Source: Candidatus Pantoea deserta (GTDB taxonomy: Bacteria; Pseudomonadota; Gammaproteobacteria; Enterobacterales; Enterobacteriaceae). Taken from it: DNA of 64,000 nucleotides. Shown piece by piece: positions 9,329 to 19,686 of the stretch (its first letter is position 1; every line of letters starts with the position of its first letter). The notes beneath the pieces were generated by a model. The model ran no database searches. It was not told the DNA's origin and saw only the letters and a program-made list of their open reading frames with translations. The DNA is taken from the NCBI RefSeq assembly GCF_003813865.1, contig NZ_RMVG01000001.1:186001-250000 (forward strand). The letters are read 5' to 3'. Both the position numbers and the translations under genes were made by a program.

Positions 9329-11791
9329 TCAAACTCCCAACTTCCACGACAGAGTACGCAGCAGATCGGCGAAAACGCCCGCCGCCGTCACATCATTTCC
9401 CGCGCCGTATCCGCGCAAGACCAGCGGGATCGGCTGATAATAGCGGCTGTAAAACGCCAGCGCGTTCTCGCCATTTTTCACTTTATACAGCGGATCGTTG
9501 CCGTCGACGGCGTCGATCTTCACTTTACAGACGCCGCCCTCTTCAATCACGCCGACGAAGCGTAACACTTTACCTTCATCACGCGCTTTGGCAACGCGCG
9601 CGGCAAAAGCGTTATCCAGCTCCGGCAGGCGCTGCATAAAGGCCTCGACGTCGGCGATCTCCGTCAGGCTGGCGGGCAGCAGCGGCTCGATGTCAATGTC
9701 GCTCAGCTCCAGCTGGTGACCCGCTTCACGCGCCAGGATAAGCAGCTTGCGCGCCACGTCCATGCCGGAGAGATCGTCGCGCGGGTCCGGCTCGGTAAAG
9801 CCCATCTCGCGCGCCATCGCCGTGGCCGCAGAGAGCGAAACTCCTTCGTCCAGCTTGCCAAAGATAAAGGAGAGCGAACCCGAAAGAATACCGGAGAACT
9901 TAATCAGCTCATCGCCGGCGTTGAGCAGGTTTTGCAGGTTTTCAATAACCGGCAGGCCCGCGCCGACGTTGGTGTCATAGAGGAATTTACGGCGCGACTG
10001 CGCGGCGGCGGCGCGCATTTGCTGGTAGTAGTTCCACGATGAGGTGTTGGCCTTTTTGTTCGGCGTGACCACATGAAAACCGTCAGCAAGAAAATCAGCG
10101 TACTGATCGGCGACCGCCTGGCTGGACGTACAGTCTACGATCACCGGGTTGAGCAGATGGTACTCTTTTACCAGACGATTGAGGCGGTCGAGGTTAAACG
10201 GCGCTTTGGCTTCGCTCAGCGCGCCTTTCCAGTCGCTGAGGTCGATGCCGTGCACGTTGGTCAGCAGCGCGCGGGAATTGGCGATGCCGCAAACGCGCAG
10301 ATCGATATGCTTCTGCTTGAGCCACGCCTGCTGACGATAAAGCTGATCCAGCAGCGCGCCGCCGACGCCGCCGACGCCGACCACAAAGACTTCGATAACC
10401 TGATCGGTGGCGAACAGCATCTGATGCACGACGCGCACGCCCGTGGTGGCGGCGTCGTTGCTGACCACGACAGAGATAGAGCGCTCTGACGAGCCTTGCG
10501 CGATCGCCACGATGTTGATATTGGCGCGCGCCAGCGCCGAGAAGAATTTAGCGGAAATACCGCGCAGCGTGCGCATGCCGTCGCCCACCACGGAAATCAC
10601 CGCCAGCTGCTCCATCACTTCCAGCGGATCGAGCAGACCGTCTTTCAGCTCCAGGTAGAACTCTTCCTCCAGCACGCGGCGCGCGCGCGCCTGCTCGTTC
10701 TGCGGCACGCAGAAGCTGATGCTGTACTCTGAGGAGGACTGGGTAATCAACACCACCGAAATGCCGGTGCGCGACATAGCGGCAAACACGCGCGCCGCCA
10801 TCCCGACCATGCCCTTCATGCCCGGTCCGGAGACGTTGAACATCGCCATATTATTCAGATTGGTGATGCCTTTGACCGGATTCTCATCCTTTTCGCCTTC
10901 GCCGCCGATCAGGGTGCCCGGCGCCTGCGGATTAGCGGTGTTTTTGATCAGGCAGGGGATCTGGAACTGCGCAATCGGCGCGATGGTGCGCGGATGCAGC
11001 ACTTTGGCGCCAAAATAAGACAGCTCCATCGCTTCCTGGTAGGACATCGACTTCAGCAGGCGAGCGTCGGGCACCTGACGCGGATCGCAGGTATAGACGC
11101 CGTCGACATCGGTCCAGATTTCACAGCAGTCGGCGCGCAGACAGGCGGCCAGCACGGCGGCGGAGTAGTCAGAGCCGTTGCGCCCCAGCACCACCAGCTC
11201 CCCTTTCTCATTGCCCGCCGTAAAGCCGGCCATAAGGATCATATTTTGCGGCGGGATCTGGCTGGCGGCGATACGGCGCGTCGACTCGGCAATATCTACC
11301 GTGGATTCAAGATAGTGGCCGATGGCCAGCAGTTTTTCGACCGGATCGATGACCGTTACGCTGTGGCCGCGCGCCAGCAACAGCGCCTCCATAATGGCTA
11401 TCGAAAGCTTCTCGCCGCGGCAGATAATCGCGGCGTTAACGCTGTCCGGGCACTGTCCCAGCAGACTGATGCCGTGCAGCACCTGTTTTAGCTGAGCGAA
11501 CTCCAGATCGACGCGAGTTTTCTGCCCGTCATAGTCAAAGCCCGGCTGCGCCTTCGCCAGCCCCACCAGCAGCTCATCGAAGATACGCTCAGCGTCGAGG
11601 ATATTCGGCAGCGCGTCCTGACCGCTGATGGTTTTTTCGATCATCGCCACCAGATGGTTGGTAATCTTTGCGGGTGCAGAGAGTACGGTGGCAACCTGTC
11701 CCTGCTGCGCATTACTTTCCAGAATGTCAGCGACGCGAAGAAAACGTTCCGCGTTCGCTACCGAGGTTCCACCAAATTTCAGCACTCGCAT
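9329..11791 (-). CDS. thrA: Bifunctional aspartokinase I/homoserine dehydrogenase I
   Basis: ThrA carries out the first and third steps from aspartate toward threonine. The N-terminal half is the aspartate kinase ([15 protein letters not shown] start), a central ACT regulatory region senses threonine, and the C-terminal half is the NAD(P)-dependent homoserine dehydrogenase ([16 protein letters not shown] nucleotide-binding loop). The length of 820 residues equals that of the E. coli enzyme. The ATG at 11791 has an AGGAG site just upstream. A TTG two codons earlier is unlikely to be used. Confidence 0.97.
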   Translation of the reverse strand: MRVLKFGGTSVANAERFLRVADILESNAQQGQVATVLSAPAKITNHLVAMIEKTISGQDALPNILDAERIFDELLVGLAKAQPGFDYDGQKTRVDLEFAQLKQVLHGISLLGQCPDSVNAAIICRGEKLSIAIMEALLLARGHSVTVIDPVEKLLAIGHYLESTVDIAESTRRIAASQIPPQNMILMAGFTAGNEKGELVVLGRNGSDYSAAVLAACLRADCCEIWTDVDGVYTCDPRQVPDARLLKSMSYQEAMELSYFGAKVLHPRTIAPIAQFQIPCLIKNTANPQAPGTLIGGEGEKDENPVKGITNLNNMAMFNVSGPGMKGMVGMAARVFAAMSRTGISVVLITQSSSEYSISFCVPQNEQARARRVLEEEFYLELKDGLLDPLEVMEQLAVISVVGDGMRTLRGISAKFFSALARANINIVAIAQGSSERSISVVVSNDAATTGVRVVHQMLFATDQVIEVFVVGVGGVGGALLDQLYRQQAWLKQKHIDLRVCGIANSRALLTNVHGIDLSDWKGALSEAKAPFNLDRLNRLVKEYHLLNPVIVDCTSSQAVADQYADFLADGFHVVTPNKKANTSSWNYYQQMRAAAAQSRRKFLYDTNVGAGLPVIENLQNLLNAGDELIKFSGILSGSLSFIFGKLDEGVSLSAATAMAREMGFTEPDPRDDLSGMDVARKLLILAREAGHQLELSDIDIEPLLPASLTEIADVEAFMQRLPELDNAFAARVAKARDEGKVLRFVGVIEEGGVCKVKIDAVDGNDPLYKVKNGENALAFYSRYYQPIPLVLRGYGAGNDVTAAGVFADLLRTLSWKLGV

Positions 11792-11817
11792 AGTCAAGCT
11801 CTCCTGAATTTATGCCG

Positions 11818-11849
11818 AAAAAAAAGCCCGCACTGTTCAGGTGCGGGCT
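11818..11849 (-). terminator. thr operon attenuator
   Basis: A hairpin with 9-bp arms (AGCCCGCAC at 11825-11833 and its complement at 11841-11849) is followed on the minus strand by a run of U. It lies between thrL and thrA, where the thr attenuator is expected. Ribosome stalling at Thr and Ile codons in thrL should prevent its formation. The A-run and T-run on both sides would also allow termination of plus-strand transcription. Confidence 0.9.
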
Positions 11850-11872
11850 TTTTTCTGTTTTTCCTGTATGCG

Positions 11873-11944
11873 TCAGCCCGCACCCTTACCTGTGGTAATG
11901 GTGGTGGTAATAATGGTGATGTTCAGGCTGGTTGAGTTACGCAT
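11873..11944 (-). CDS. thrL: thr operon leader peptide
   Basis: This 23-codon ORF encodes MRNSTSLNITIITTTITTGK followed by GAG. It holds seven threonine and four isoleucine codons clustered in the middle, matching E. coli ThrL in role and style. It ends 24 nt before the attenuator stem. Starvation for threonine or isoleucine would stall the ribosome and open the thrABC genes. It is shorter than usual gene-calling cut-offs. Confidence 0.93.
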   Translation of the reverse strand: MRNSTSLNITIITTTITTGKGAG

Positions 11945-11986
11945 GTAGATTTTTCTGTCTGTCTTTTTAAGTCTGTCTGTGTTCCA

Positions 11987-12015
11987 GAAGTAAAGCAAAG
12001 CGCCGATCAAGTCAA
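11987..12015 (-). promoter_or_regulatory. Probable thr operon promoter
   Basis: On the minus strand a TTGACT -35 (12010-12015) is followed after 17 nt by TACTTC (11987-11992), a weak -10. It lies about 43 nt upstream of thrL. The -35 equals that of the E. coli thr promoter; the -10 assignment is uncertain. Confidence 0.5.
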
Positions 12016-12138
12016 TGAATTTGTCTGGCGCTGAATTTATCGCCACTGCGCACTGCTGCCTTTATGCCGCGAAAATCTTTGCACGATCGTTTGCTGGTGC
12101 GCTACTTTCCACGATCTGCTGCCAGGAAAGCCGCGTTT

Positions 12139-12834
12139 TCAGGAAGATTTATCTATAAGTTTTTTTTCTATGTCATGCAAAAGGCGGTGCAGCATGGCGC
12201 TGTCGCGCTGCTCAAGCAGGCCAATGCGCTGATCGATCCAGTCAGCCATTTTGCGATCGTCGCTGACCTCCAGCGTGTGCAGCAGACGTTCAAAGCGCAG
12301 ACGCAGCGCCTCTAGCTGTTGTGCGTCAGCCTGCGCCGCCTCAGGGGGCGCGACGCGATTCAGCGAAGAGAGCTGATAGCAGAAGACCATGACCGCCTGC
12401 CCCAGATTGAGCGAAGGGTAATCCTGCGCCATAGGGATGCCGGTCAGCAAATCGGCCTGCTCCAGCTCTTCATTGGTCAGCCCGCTATCCTCGCGGCCAA
12501 ACACCAGCGCCATACTCGTTACCCACTGCCGCTTTTCCAGCAGCTGCGCCTCTACCTGCTGCGGCGTTGCGTAGTAGCGGAACTTCGCCCGACTGCGCGC
12601 CGTTGTGGCCACGGAAAAATCGATGTCCGCCAGCGCCTCGCTCAGGGTGTCGAAGGTACGCAGATTATCGAGAATGTCTCCCGCGCCGTGCGCGACGCGT
12701 CGTGCGGCCGGATCTTGCCAGGCGTCGCTGGCTACGATCCGCAGTTCGCTAAAGCCCATGGTTTTCATTGCGCGCGCCGCTGCGCCAATATTTTCTGCCC
12801 TGGCGGGCGAGACTAGGATAAGAGGAAAACGCAT
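12139..12834 (-). CDS. yjtD: SPOUT-type RNA methyltransferase YjtD/LasT
   Basis: This 231-residue TrmH/TrmJ-like (SpoU) methyltransferase starts RFPLILVSPARAENIGAAARAMKTMGF. The knot-forming motifs are visible as MALVFGREDSGLTNEEL (about 110-126) and IPMAQDYPSLNLGQAVMVF (about 133-150), the SAM-binding signatures of the family. It lies between thrL and arcA, as in E. coli. The RNA substrate is not established from sequence. Confidence 0.88.
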   Translation of the reverse strand: MRFPLILVSPARAENIGAAARAMKTMGFSELRIVASDAWQDPAARRVAHGAGDILDNLRTFDTLSEALADIDFSVATTARSRAKFRYYATPQQVEAQLLEKRQWVTSMALVFGREDSGLTNEELEQADLLTGIPMAQDYPSLNLGQAVMVFCYQLSSLNRVAPPEAAQADAQQLEALRLRFERLLHTLEVSDDRKMADWIDQRIGLLEQRDSAMLHRLLHDIEKKLIDKSS

Positions 12835-13444
12835 GATTATTCCATCTGTGTTTAGAAATCGCGCCGTATAGTAGCACGCAAGGCAGTAGAAGCCGGTATG
12901 AAGCCGAAACAGAAAATGAGAAGTAAAGGATGTTAAAAGTCAATAAATGCCGCTGAAGGGCAGGATAGATGCGCAATGCGCGTAAATTGCAAATTTACCG
13001 TATAAACCTCTTTTATTTCAGCTTAATAAACGATGAGTGTCTGGGTTTTATTCTGCTCAGCAGATACAACGAAAAGTTAGCAAATATGATGCTTTTTGTG
13101 AGCTAACCTTGCATTACAAGAGAAGTTTTTCACAAAAGTGTTAACGTGCTACAATTGCATTTGATATAAGTCAACGAAGCGTTGTTTTTATGCTTATCGG
13201 TTGTTGTTGGTGCTGTTAGGTTGCTGTTAATACAGTTAGGATATGCGCCAATTATTCTCTCCTGGGGCATGCAATTTTCATCCTGACTGGCTGAGCTAAC
13301 ACTGTTGTTGACGTTGATAGATGGTGTATCAAGAACATAATTTCGTACAACGGTTAAGCGCCTTATGCTGTGCGTTTTCTAGCGAGCCTGAAGACCCGCG
13401 TACGCCCTGTTTTCAATTTGTTGGCAAATTTTAGGTAGCGAAAC
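12835..13444. other. Long arcA leader/intergenic region
   Basis: These 610 bases hold no ordinary gene. They contain an FNR-like palindrome (13161-13174), a short inverted repeat CAACG-AAG-CGTTG (13172-13184), and a nine-codon ORF at 13190-13219 that encodes MLIGCCWCC. The size fits the long multi-promoter arcA control region known in E. coli. A homologue of E. coli yjjY was not recognised. Confidence 0.6.
13161..13174. promoter_or_regulatory. FNR-box-like site upstream of arcA
   Basis: TTGATATAAGTCAA matches the FNR consensus TTGAT-N4-ATCAA at nine of ten defined positions. FNR activation of arcA under anaerobiosis is established in E. coli. The location about 270 nt before the start codon is plausible for the long leader. 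Confidence 0.6.
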
Positions 13445-14161
13445 ATGCAGACCCCACACATTCTTATCGTTGAAGACGAACTGGTCACGCGTAACACGCT
13501 CAAAAGCATTTTTGAGGCGGAAGGTTATGTCGTATATGAAGCAACCGATGGCGCTGAAATGCATCAGGTGCTTACCGATAACGACGTCAACCTGGTTATC
13601 ATGGATATCAACCTGCCCGGTAAAAACGGCCTGTTGCTGGCGCGCGAACTGCGTGAACAGGCAAATGTGGCGCTGATGTTCCTGACCGGTCGTGATAATG
13701 AAGTGGACAAAATTCTTGGCCTGGAGATTGGCGCCGATGACTACATCACCAAGCCGTTCAATCCGCGCGAACTGACTATCCGCGCCCGAAATCTGCTGTC
13801 GCGCACCATGAATCTGGCCATGCCGAATGAAGAGCGTCGTCAGGTAGAAAGCTACAAGTTTAACGGCTGGGAGCTGGATATTAACAGCCGCTCGCTGATC
13901 AGCCCGAACGGCGAGCAGTACAAACTGCCGCGCAGCGAATTTCGCGCCATGCTGCACTTCTGCGAAAATCCGGGAAAAATCCAGACTCGCGCGGATCTGC
14001 TGAAGAAGATGACCGGTCGCGAACTGAAGCCGCACGACCGTACCGTGGACGTGACCATTCGCCGTATTCGCAAGCACTTCGAATCGACGCCGGATACGCC
14101 TGAAATCATCGCCACTATTCATGGCGAAGGCTACCGCTTCTGCGGCGACCTGCAGGAATAA
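13445..14161 (+). CDS. arcA: Aerobic respiration control response regulator ArcA
   Basis: ArcA is the 238-residue OmpR-family response regulator that partners the sensor kinase ArcB to repress aerobic metabolism genes when oxygen is scarce. The receiver domain (1-120) has the phosphorylated Asp54 in VIMDINLPG. The winged-helix DNA-binding domain (about 135-235) contains [15 protein letters not shown]. Length and sequence are essentially those of E. coli ArcA. It is monocistronic and ends at a strong terminator shared with creA. Confidence 0.98.
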   Translation: MQTPHILIVEDELVTRNTLKSIFEAEGYVVYEATDGAEMHQVLTDNDVNLVIMDINLPGKNGLLLARELREQANVALMFLTGRDNEVDKILGLEIGADDYITKPFNPRELTIRARNLLSRTMNLAMPNEERRQVESYKFNGWELDINSRSLISPNGEQYKLPRSEFRAMLHFCENPGKIQTRADLLKKMTGRELKPHDRTVDVTIRRIRKHFESTPDTPEIIATIHGEGYRFCGDLQE

Positions 14162-14252
14162 TCGGCATCGCCCCGTCGCAGGTTGCAGACGGCTGCCAGG
14201 CTGAGCGGTCGGCAATGCCGCCTTAACCTCGTCATCAACCTGCGCTGATACG

Positions 14253-14280
14253 AAAAAAACGCCCTTTCGGGCGTTTTTTT
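14253..14280. terminator. Bidirectional terminator of arcA and creA
   Basis: AAAAAAACGCCC-TTTC-GGGCGTTTTTTT forms a stem with U-runs in both directions, between convergent arcA and creA. It overlaps the creA stop codon by two bases. Confidence 0.93.
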
Positions 14281-14755
14281 ATTCCCGCCACGGCATAATC
14301 GGCACCGCGCTCAGGGCATTTTTCGGCGAACCTTCCACGACGCGATCGGAATAGCTCAGGTAGATCAGCGCATGACGTTTCTGATCGAAGAAACGCACCA
14401 CCTGTAACTTTTTAAACACCAGCGACGTTCGTTTCTTGAAAACCACTTCGCCCTGCGCTTTGCCACTGGCGATAGCGTCACTCAGCTCTACCGGCCCAAC
14501 CTGCTGGCAAGAGATGGCTGCGTCAGCGGTATCTTCCGCCAGTCCCAGACCGCCCTTAATCCCGCCGGTCTTTGCCCGGCTGATATAACAGGTTACATTT
14601 TTTACGTCAGGATCGTCGAACGCTTCCACCACGATCTTGTGGTCAGGCCCAAATATCTTGAATACCGTATCTACCGAGCCGATCTCTTCAGCCATAACAG
14701 GAGACGCCAGCAGCAGCGTAGCGAGCGAGGCGGCTAAAAAACGAGATATTGTCAT
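14279..14755 (-). CDS. creA: CreA family periplasmic protein
   Basis: CreA (158 residues) is a conserved secreted protein encoded near creBCD in E. coli; its biochemical role is unclear. The signal peptide is [22 protein letters not shown], with mature [19 protein letters not shown]. The start was moved from an upstream in-frame codon (14854) to the ATG at 14755 because the signal peptide begins there. No creBCD genes are adjacent here. Confidence 0.93.
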   Translation of the reverse strand: MTISRFLAASLATLLLASPVMAEEIGSVDTVFKIFGPDHKIVVEAFDDPDVKNVTCYISRAKTGGIKGGLGLAEDTADAAISCQQVGPVELSDAIASGKAQGEVVFKKRTSLVFKKLQVVRFFDQKRHALIYLSYSDRVVEGSPKNALSAVPIMPWRE

Positions 14756-14947
14756 AGAGTTACCATTGCAAACTGAATAGATGAACATGTAATGTACTGG
14801 GAATTGGCCGCGTTGACCAAACCAAACCGGTTTACTCCTGCATTGACATGGCACAATCTCCCAACAAAACTACCCACGCCAGATGTGCAATGAGTGCTAT
14901 TATTCGGCGACCGCATTAGCCGCGCCCAGAGAGTATGAGGATGTTTT

Positions 14948-15829
14948 ATGGACCAAGCCGGTATCATTCGAGATTTGCTTGTCTGGCTGGAGAGCCATCT
15001 GGATCAGCCCCTTTCACTGGATAATGTTTCCCTTAAAGCGGGTTATTCCAAGTGGCATCTACAAAGGATGTTTAAAGACGTGACCGGCCATGCGATTGGC
15101 GCCTATATTCGCGCTCGACGTTTGTCCAAGGCTGCCGTGGCGCTGCGTCTGACCAGCCGCCCGATTCTGGACATTGCTTTGCAGTATCGCTTTGATTCGC
15201 AGCAAACCTTTACCCGCGCCTTTAAAAAACAATTTAATCAAACGCCTGCGTGGTATCGCCGTTCGTCGGAATGGAACTCGTTCGGCATTCGTCCGCCAAT
15301 CCGTCTGGACGACAACAGCATGCCGGAATCCTCTTTCGTCACGCTGCCGGAAACCGTGCTGGTCGGTCAGACGCAAACCTACAGCTGTACGCTGGAGCAG
15401 ATTTCCAGCTACCGCGACGAAATGCGCATCCATTTCTGGAAGCAGTTCTTGCTGGAAACCGACACCGTTCCGCCTGTGCTCTACGGCCTGCATCAGGTGC
15501 GCGCCAGTCAGGAAAAGGATGACGAGCAGGAGATCCTTTACACCACCGCAGTGCCGTCCGACCAGGCTATTAACCTGCACTCCGGCCAGAGCGTTATCCT
15601 TGAGGCCGGGGATTATGTGCAGTTTACCTACAGCGGCCCGCGCAACGAGCTACAGGAATTTATTCTGCTGCTGTATGGCACCTGCATGCCGACGCTCGGC
15701 CTGACGCGTCGTCAGGGCCAGGATATTGAACGTTTCTACACGCACGGCGGCAAGAAGCGCAGCGAACCGCCAAAAGAGATCCGCTGCGAATATCTTATTC
15801 CGATTCGCCGTCAGCAGGCCGCCAGCTAA
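14948..15829 (+). CDS. rob: Right origin-binding protein Rob (AraC family activator)
   Basis: This transcription activator of the MarA/SoxS/Rob group acts on stress and efflux genes. The N-terminal AraC-type domain (residues 1-105) carries two helix-turn-helix motifs (LSLDNVSLKAGYSKWHLQRM and PILDIALQYRFDSQQTFTRA). A C-terminal GyrI-like ligand-binding domain follows. It has 293 residues against 289 in E. coli. It is divergent from creA, with 192 nt between the starts. Confidence 0.96.
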   Translation: MDQAGIIRDLLVWLESHLDQPLSLDNVSLKAGYSKWHLQRMFKDVTGHAIGAYIRARRLSKAAVALRLTSRPILDIALQYRFDSQQTFTRAFKKQFNQTPAWYRRSSEWNSFGIRPPIRLDDNSMPESSFVTLPETVLVGQTQTYSCTLEQISSYRDEMRIHFWKQFLLETDTVPPVLYGLHQVRASQEKDDEQEILYTTAVPSDQAINLHSGQSVILEAGDYVQFTYSGPRNELQEFILLLYGTCMPTLGLTRRQGQDIERFYTHGGKKRSEPPKEIRCEYLIPIRRQQAAS

Positions 15830-15862
15830 CGACTATGCCGTCCTCGCGACGGCATAACGGGA

Positions 15863-16510
15863 TTAGCGCTGTAGCTCGTCCAGCGCAGGCGCGTCCAGAT
15901 GCGACACGTCGCCTGCCGTTTCCACCACCCACCCCTCCGCCAGCCAGGCGCTGTGCTGATGATCGACGCGTGAAATCGAGCAGTTGCGCAGCCGCAGCCG
16001 GCGCTCCGCATGCGCTGGCAAACCGAGAATGGTGCTGATCAGCCCGCCCAGCGCCATACCGTGACTCACCAGCAGCGGTCGGCTGCCCGCCGGCAGTGAC
16101 AGACAGGCGTTAAGCGCGTCGTGCATACGCGCCGCCATTTCCGCCATAGATTCGCCCTGCGGAATACGGCCGTCTACCGTGCCGTCCACCAGCGTACTGC
16201 GCCAGCGCTCTTCTTCCTCGGTTAAGCCGTCCAGCGGACGTTTCTCCAGCACGCCCATATTTAATTCCCGCAGGCGTGGGTCGAGCGTAACCGTACAGCC
16301 ACAGGCGTCGGCGATAATTTCAGCGGTGCGCCGCGTGCGGCCCAGATCGCTGGCGATAACGTGGGTAATGCCAAGACGCTTTACGCGCTCGCCCACCTGG
16401 TGGGCCTGTTGCTCTCCTTTTTCCGTCAGCGGACTGTCGGATTGTCCCTGAATGCGGCGCTCCGCATTCCATACCGTTTCACCGTGACGAACAAGATAGA
16501 CCTGTAGCAT
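15863..16510 (-). CDS. gpmB: Phosphoglycerate-mutase-like histidine phosphatase GpmB
   Basis: This 215-residue member of the histidine phosphatase superfamily carries the RHG motif (LVRHGETVWNAE) with nucleophile His9 and a second catalytic histidine in LLVSHGMALGG. Length and position, between rob and yjjX, are as in E. coli. Despite the name, a mutase role is not certain for the family. It is divergent from yjjX with 51 nt between the starts. Confidence 0.94.
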   Translation of the reverse strand: MLQVYLVRHGETVWNAERRIQGQSDSPLTEKGEQQAHQVGERVKRLGITHVIASDLGRTRRTAEIIADACGCTVTLDPRLRELNMGVLEKRPLDGLTEEEERWRSTLVDGTVDGRIPQGESMAEMAARMHDALNACLSLPAGSRPLLVSHGMALGGLISTILGLPAHAERRLRLRNCSISRVDHQHSAWLAEGWVVETAGDVSHLDAPALDELQR

Positions 16511-16561
16511 GCTGAGTTTCCGTTATACTGCGACAAATTTGCCTAAAGGGTTCAATAGATT

Positions 16562-17080
16562 ATGTACCAGGTTATCGCAGCCACCATCAATCCGGCAAAA
16601 ATTCGCGCAATTTCTCAGGCGTTCAGCGACGTTTTCGGCGAAGGATCCTGCCATATTCGCGGGGTCGAGGTCGATAGCGGCGTGGCGGCGCAGCCCCTGA
16701 GCGATAAGGAAACGCGAACCGGCGCACGCCAGCGCATCGCCAATGCGCGCGTTGCCGCGCCGGACGCGGATTTCTGGGTAGCGATTGAGGCCGGTATTGA
16801 GGAAGAGTGCGCCTTTGCCTGGATGGTCATCGAAAATGCGTCGCAGCGCGGCGAATCGCGCTCGGCCAGCTTTACGCTTCCCGACGTGGTGCTGGACGGC
16901 CTGCGCGCCGGGCGCGAGCTGGGTGACGAGATGGCGCAGCTGACGGGCGTTGAGAATATCAAACATAAAGGCGGCGCGATCGGCGCGCTGACGCACGGGC
17001 TGCTGACGCGGTCAGGCGTCTATCACCAGGCCTTAATTCTGGCGCTCTGCCCCTTTACTCACCCGCTTTATCAGCGTTGA
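16562..17080 (+). CDS. yjjX: Inosine/xanthosine triphosphatase YjjX
   Basis: This 172-residue enzyme hydrolyses non-canonical ITP and XTP, keeping the nucleotide pool clean. Family blocks are visible: [36 protein letters not shown], and [20 protein letters not shown]. Its 3' end overlaps the convergent trpR gene by 26 nt. Confidence 0.95.
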   Translation: MYQVIAATINPAKIRAISQAFSDVFGEGSCHIRGVEVDSGVAAQPLSDKETRTGARQRIANARVAAPDADFWVAIEAGIEEECAFAWMVIENASQRGESRSASFTLPDVVLDGLRAGRELGDEMAQLTGVENIKHKGGAIGALTHGLLTRSGVYHQALILALCPFTHPLYQR

Positions 17081-17402
17081 TGTCGTGACGTCCGAGATGC
17101 GCCTCCAGCCAGCGGCGCAGTTCGGGCGGCGCCTCTTTCAGACTGTTCGATCCGCGCGTAATGGTGGCGATACCCACGCCCAGCTCATTTTTCAGCTCGC
17201 GCTGGCTCATCTCGCCATTCATTAACTCTTCGACAATGCGCAGACGCGTGCCGAGCGCTTCGCGCTCATCCGGCGTCAGCATCAGCTGCAACAGCGGCAG
17301 CGCGACGTCATCGGCATAAGCCTGCTGCATCAGCGCGATAAAGCGTCGCCAGTTGGCTTCAGAGAGAGATTGTTGCGCCGGACGGGCAAGAGGTTGCGTC
17401 AT
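17055..17402 (-). CDS. trpR: Trp operon repressor TrpR
   Basis: TrpR is the tryptophan-activated repressor of trp genes and of its own gene. The 115-residue all-helical protein contains the helix-turn-helix [20 protein letters not shown]. The ATG at 17402 gives the family start ([11 protein letters not shown]). An upstream in-frame start at 17537 runs through the operator and slt and is not credible. A perfect trp-type operator lies just upstream. Confidence 0.96.
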   Translation of the reverse strand: MTQPLARPAQQSLSEANWRRFIALMQQAYADDVALPLLQLMLTPDEREALGTRLRIVEELMNGEMSQRELKNELGVGIATITRGSNSLKEAPPELRRWLEAHLGRHDINADKAGE

Positions 17403-17410
17403 TGAAAAGG

Positions 17411-17438
17411 CTTCCGTACTCACTAACGAGTACGGAAG
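17411..17438. promoter_or_regulatory. trpR autoregulatory operator
   Basis: A palindrome with 11-bp perfect arms (CTTCCGTACTC at 17411-17421 and GAGTACGGAAG at 17428-17438, spacer ACTAAC) includes the GTACT/AGTAC half-sites bound by TrpR. It begins 8 nt upstream of the trpR ATG and overlaps a TATGCT -10-like sequence on the minus strand. Confidence 0.85.
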
Positions 17439-17448
17439 CATAGCACAG

Positions 17449-19368
17449 CTAGTAACGTCGATTCCACTCGCTGTCAGACAGCACCTTATCCGGCTGCCCC
17501 ATAAAGTGACGATAGTAGGCGTCATAGGCCAGCACATTCTTCACGTAGCCGCGCGTTTCCGAGAACGGAATCGTTTCGATAAAGGCCACCGCATCGAGAT
17601 TGCCCGCGCTGACGTTCTGCCAGCTGCGAACGCGGCCTGGCCCGGCGTTATAGGCCGCCGACGCGAAAATACGGTTCTGCCCGAACTGCTGGTAAACGTA
17701 TTCCAGGTATTGCGTACCGATTTGAATATTGGTCTGCGGGTCCAGCAGTTGATTGCTGTTGGAATAGCCGGGAAGATTGTACATCTTCACGGTATGCGCG
17801 GCGGTAGCGGGCATTACCTGCATCAGACCGCTGGCGCCCACCGGCGAGCGCGCTTTTGGATTCCAGGCGCTCTCCTGACGCGAGATAGCCATGGCGTAAC
17901 TCGGCTGGATAGCTTTATCGCGGGTATTGTTGCGGTAGAAGCTCTCCCACGCCAGCGGGAAACGCTCTTTCAGGCTATCCCACATCTTCGCCGTAATCGT
18001 CGCCTGCACGCTGAGATCCCACCAGTCCTGTTCATTGGCGTAGCGCGCCAGCATTTGCTGCTGCGTGCGGCTTTTGCTGGCGATCAGGTTAGCCCATTCG
18101 CTGCGCGCGAGGTTGTCCAGTCCCCAGAACATCAGCTCGCGCACGCGCGCTAATTCGGGTCCCTGCACCGTCGCGCTGTCCGGCTTCGGCGCCTCATCGA
18201 TCTGCAACGGATAGTTCACACCCAGCCGCTGCGCCGCCACCATCGGATAGAAGCCGCGCGCCTGCATCAGCTTATGCAGGATCTCGTCGGCCTCCTCTTT
18301 GCGCCCCTGTGAATAGAGCAGATCGGCCTGCCAGTACTGCCACTCATCTTTCTCTTTTGCCTCCAGCGGCAGACGAGCGATCCAGGTATTCAGCCCGCGA
18401 CGGTCGTGCTGCGTCAGCGCCAGACGCACGCGCCTTTCAATCAGCGCCGTCGTCTGGCTGTTCATCACCACCGCGTCGCGCCAGCGCGCCTGCTCCGAGG
18501 TCAGATCGCTGCCCATCATGCGCCAGACCACGATCTCTTTCAGCGCCTGCTCGTCGTCGGCCTCCATTTTCTGCGCCCGCACCAGCAGCGGAATAAGGCT
18601 GCGCGCGTTTTCCATATCGGCGCGCGCCACGCGGGTAAAGGCGTAAATCGTTGCCTGGCGGGTAAAGTCGGTCGGCCCGACAGACTGGGCGAAGGTCAGT
18701 ACGGTCTGCGGATCGCGCTGTAGATCCAGCACGCCGTTGGCAATGGTCTGGTAATCTTCGGGCAGGGTTTTCGCGAGGAAACTCACCAGGCTGTCGTTGC
18801 CCGCTTTCATCGCCAGGCGAATACGCTCCAGCACGGTAATGGGTGACATCTGACCGGAGGATTGCCAGACAGAGAAGAGGCGATCGCAGTCGTTGGGCAG
18901 CGAGGTGCCGCGCAGCCAAATCGCTTTCGCGCCCTCAAACGCCTGCTGCTGCGCGCCGGTCGCCCATTTCGCGTAGAGCCAGTTACAGCGCGCCTGCACC
19001 GGACCCGGCTCTTCCGGGCTGAAGCTCAGTACGCCCTGCCAGTCCTGACGATGCGCCAGCACGTTAACGAATCGCGTTTTCAGCGAGCGCGCCGGGGGCA
19101 GCGTCGGATACTGCTGAATGAAGTTTTTCACCGCAAGCGGCGTTTCCTGGTCGAGATCCTGCGCCAGCAAGCGGTACTGCAAGTAGGGATAGAGCGGATA
19201 ATCCTGCAACGTCGGCAACAGCTGCTCGACCGTCGCCATTTGATTGCTGTCCCAGGCCTGTTTGATCTGTTGATATCGCTGCCGCTGTTGATCCAGCGAG
19301 TCGGCCCACGCGCTGCTGGCCGCCGCGGCCAGACAGATCCCTGTCATCCAGTTACGCCACTTCTCCAC
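17449..19368 (-). CDS. slt: Soluble lytic murein transglycosylase Slt70
   Basis: This periplasmic enzyme cleaves peptidoglycan strands, forming 1,6-anhydromuramic acid ends. It has 639 residues. The signal peptide ([12 protein letters not shown]) is followed by a long helical superhelix (about 30-450) and a C-terminal goose-lysozyme-like catalytic domain with [19 protein letters not shown], where the Glu is catalytic, and [10 protein letters not shown]. The C-terminal part has the family tail [14 protein letters not shown]. Only 46 nt separate it from downstream trpR, so the trpR promoter lies in or beside its 3' end. Confidence 0.97.
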   Translation of the reverse strand: MEKWRNWMTGICLAAAASSAWADSLDQQRQRYQQIKQAWDSNQMATVEQLLPTLQDYPLYPYLQYRLLAQDLDQETPLAVKNFIQQYPTLPPARSLKTRFVNVLAHRQDWQGVLSFSPEEPGPVQARCNWLYAKWATGAQQQAFEGAKAIWLRGTSLPNDCDRLFSVWQSSGQMSPITVLERIRLAMKAGNDSLVSFLAKTLPEDYQTIANGVLDLQRDPQTVLTFAQSVGPTDFTRQATIYAFTRVARADMENARSLIPLLVRAQKMEADDEQALKEIVVWRMMGSDLTSEQARWRDAVVMNSQTTALIERRVRLALTQHDRRGLNTWIARLPLEAKEKDEWQYWQADLLYSQGRKEEADEILHKLMQARGFYPMVAAQRLGVNYPLQIDEAPKPDSATVQGPELARVRELMFWGLDNLARSEWANLIASKSRTQQQMLARYANEQDWWDLSVQATITAKMWDSLKERFPLAWESFYRNNTRDKAIQPSYAMAISRQESAWNPKARSPVGASGLMQVMPATAAHTVKMYNLPGYSNSNQLLDPQTNIQIGTQYLEYVYQQFGQNRIFASAAYNAGPGRVRSWQNVSAGNLDAVAFIETIPFSETRGYVKNVLAYDAYYRHFMGQPDKVLSDSEWNRRY

Positions 19369-19686
19369 AAAAATCTCCTCTGTTGCTGCTCTCCGGCTGC
19401 GTGCCAGGCTTTATTCATGCTAACCAGGGGAACCGGCTCTTGCCACGTTCTTCACAAAATTTACGCAGCGCATTGAGATCCTCTATACCTTAGCGCGGGG
19501 TTTCCTTGTTACGGCAGGCCGCGACCCACGCTGACGTAAGGTTTACGGGACATTCCGCTTACCGTTAAGATGAGGCGTTCCGAAGCGCAACTTGTTAAAA
19601 TAGCGATAATTATCGCAGCGCGCTAATGTACAGATGCGGTCGCCAGCGGCGCGCCGTTTTCGCTACCAACCACAACAGAGATGTCT
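19369..19686. other. slt-deoR intergenic region
   Basis: This divergent region has no gene. It carries a perfect 14-bp palindrome GCGATAATTATCGC at 19603-19616, about 70 nt before the deoR start, which is a candidate operator. Nothing else was recognised. Confidence 0.5.
19603..19616. promoter_or_regulatory. Palindrome upstream of deoR, possible operator
   Basis: GCGATAATTATCGC is a perfect palindrome between the slt and deoR starts. It could be a binding site for DeoR or another dimeric regulator. It does not match the E. coli deo operator as I remember it, so the assignment is tentative. Confidence 0.4.

Noticed and set aside
13379..14215. 278-codon minus-strand frame over arcA
   Set aside because: It is the complement of the conserved arcA gene and ignores the arcA terminator and leader signals.
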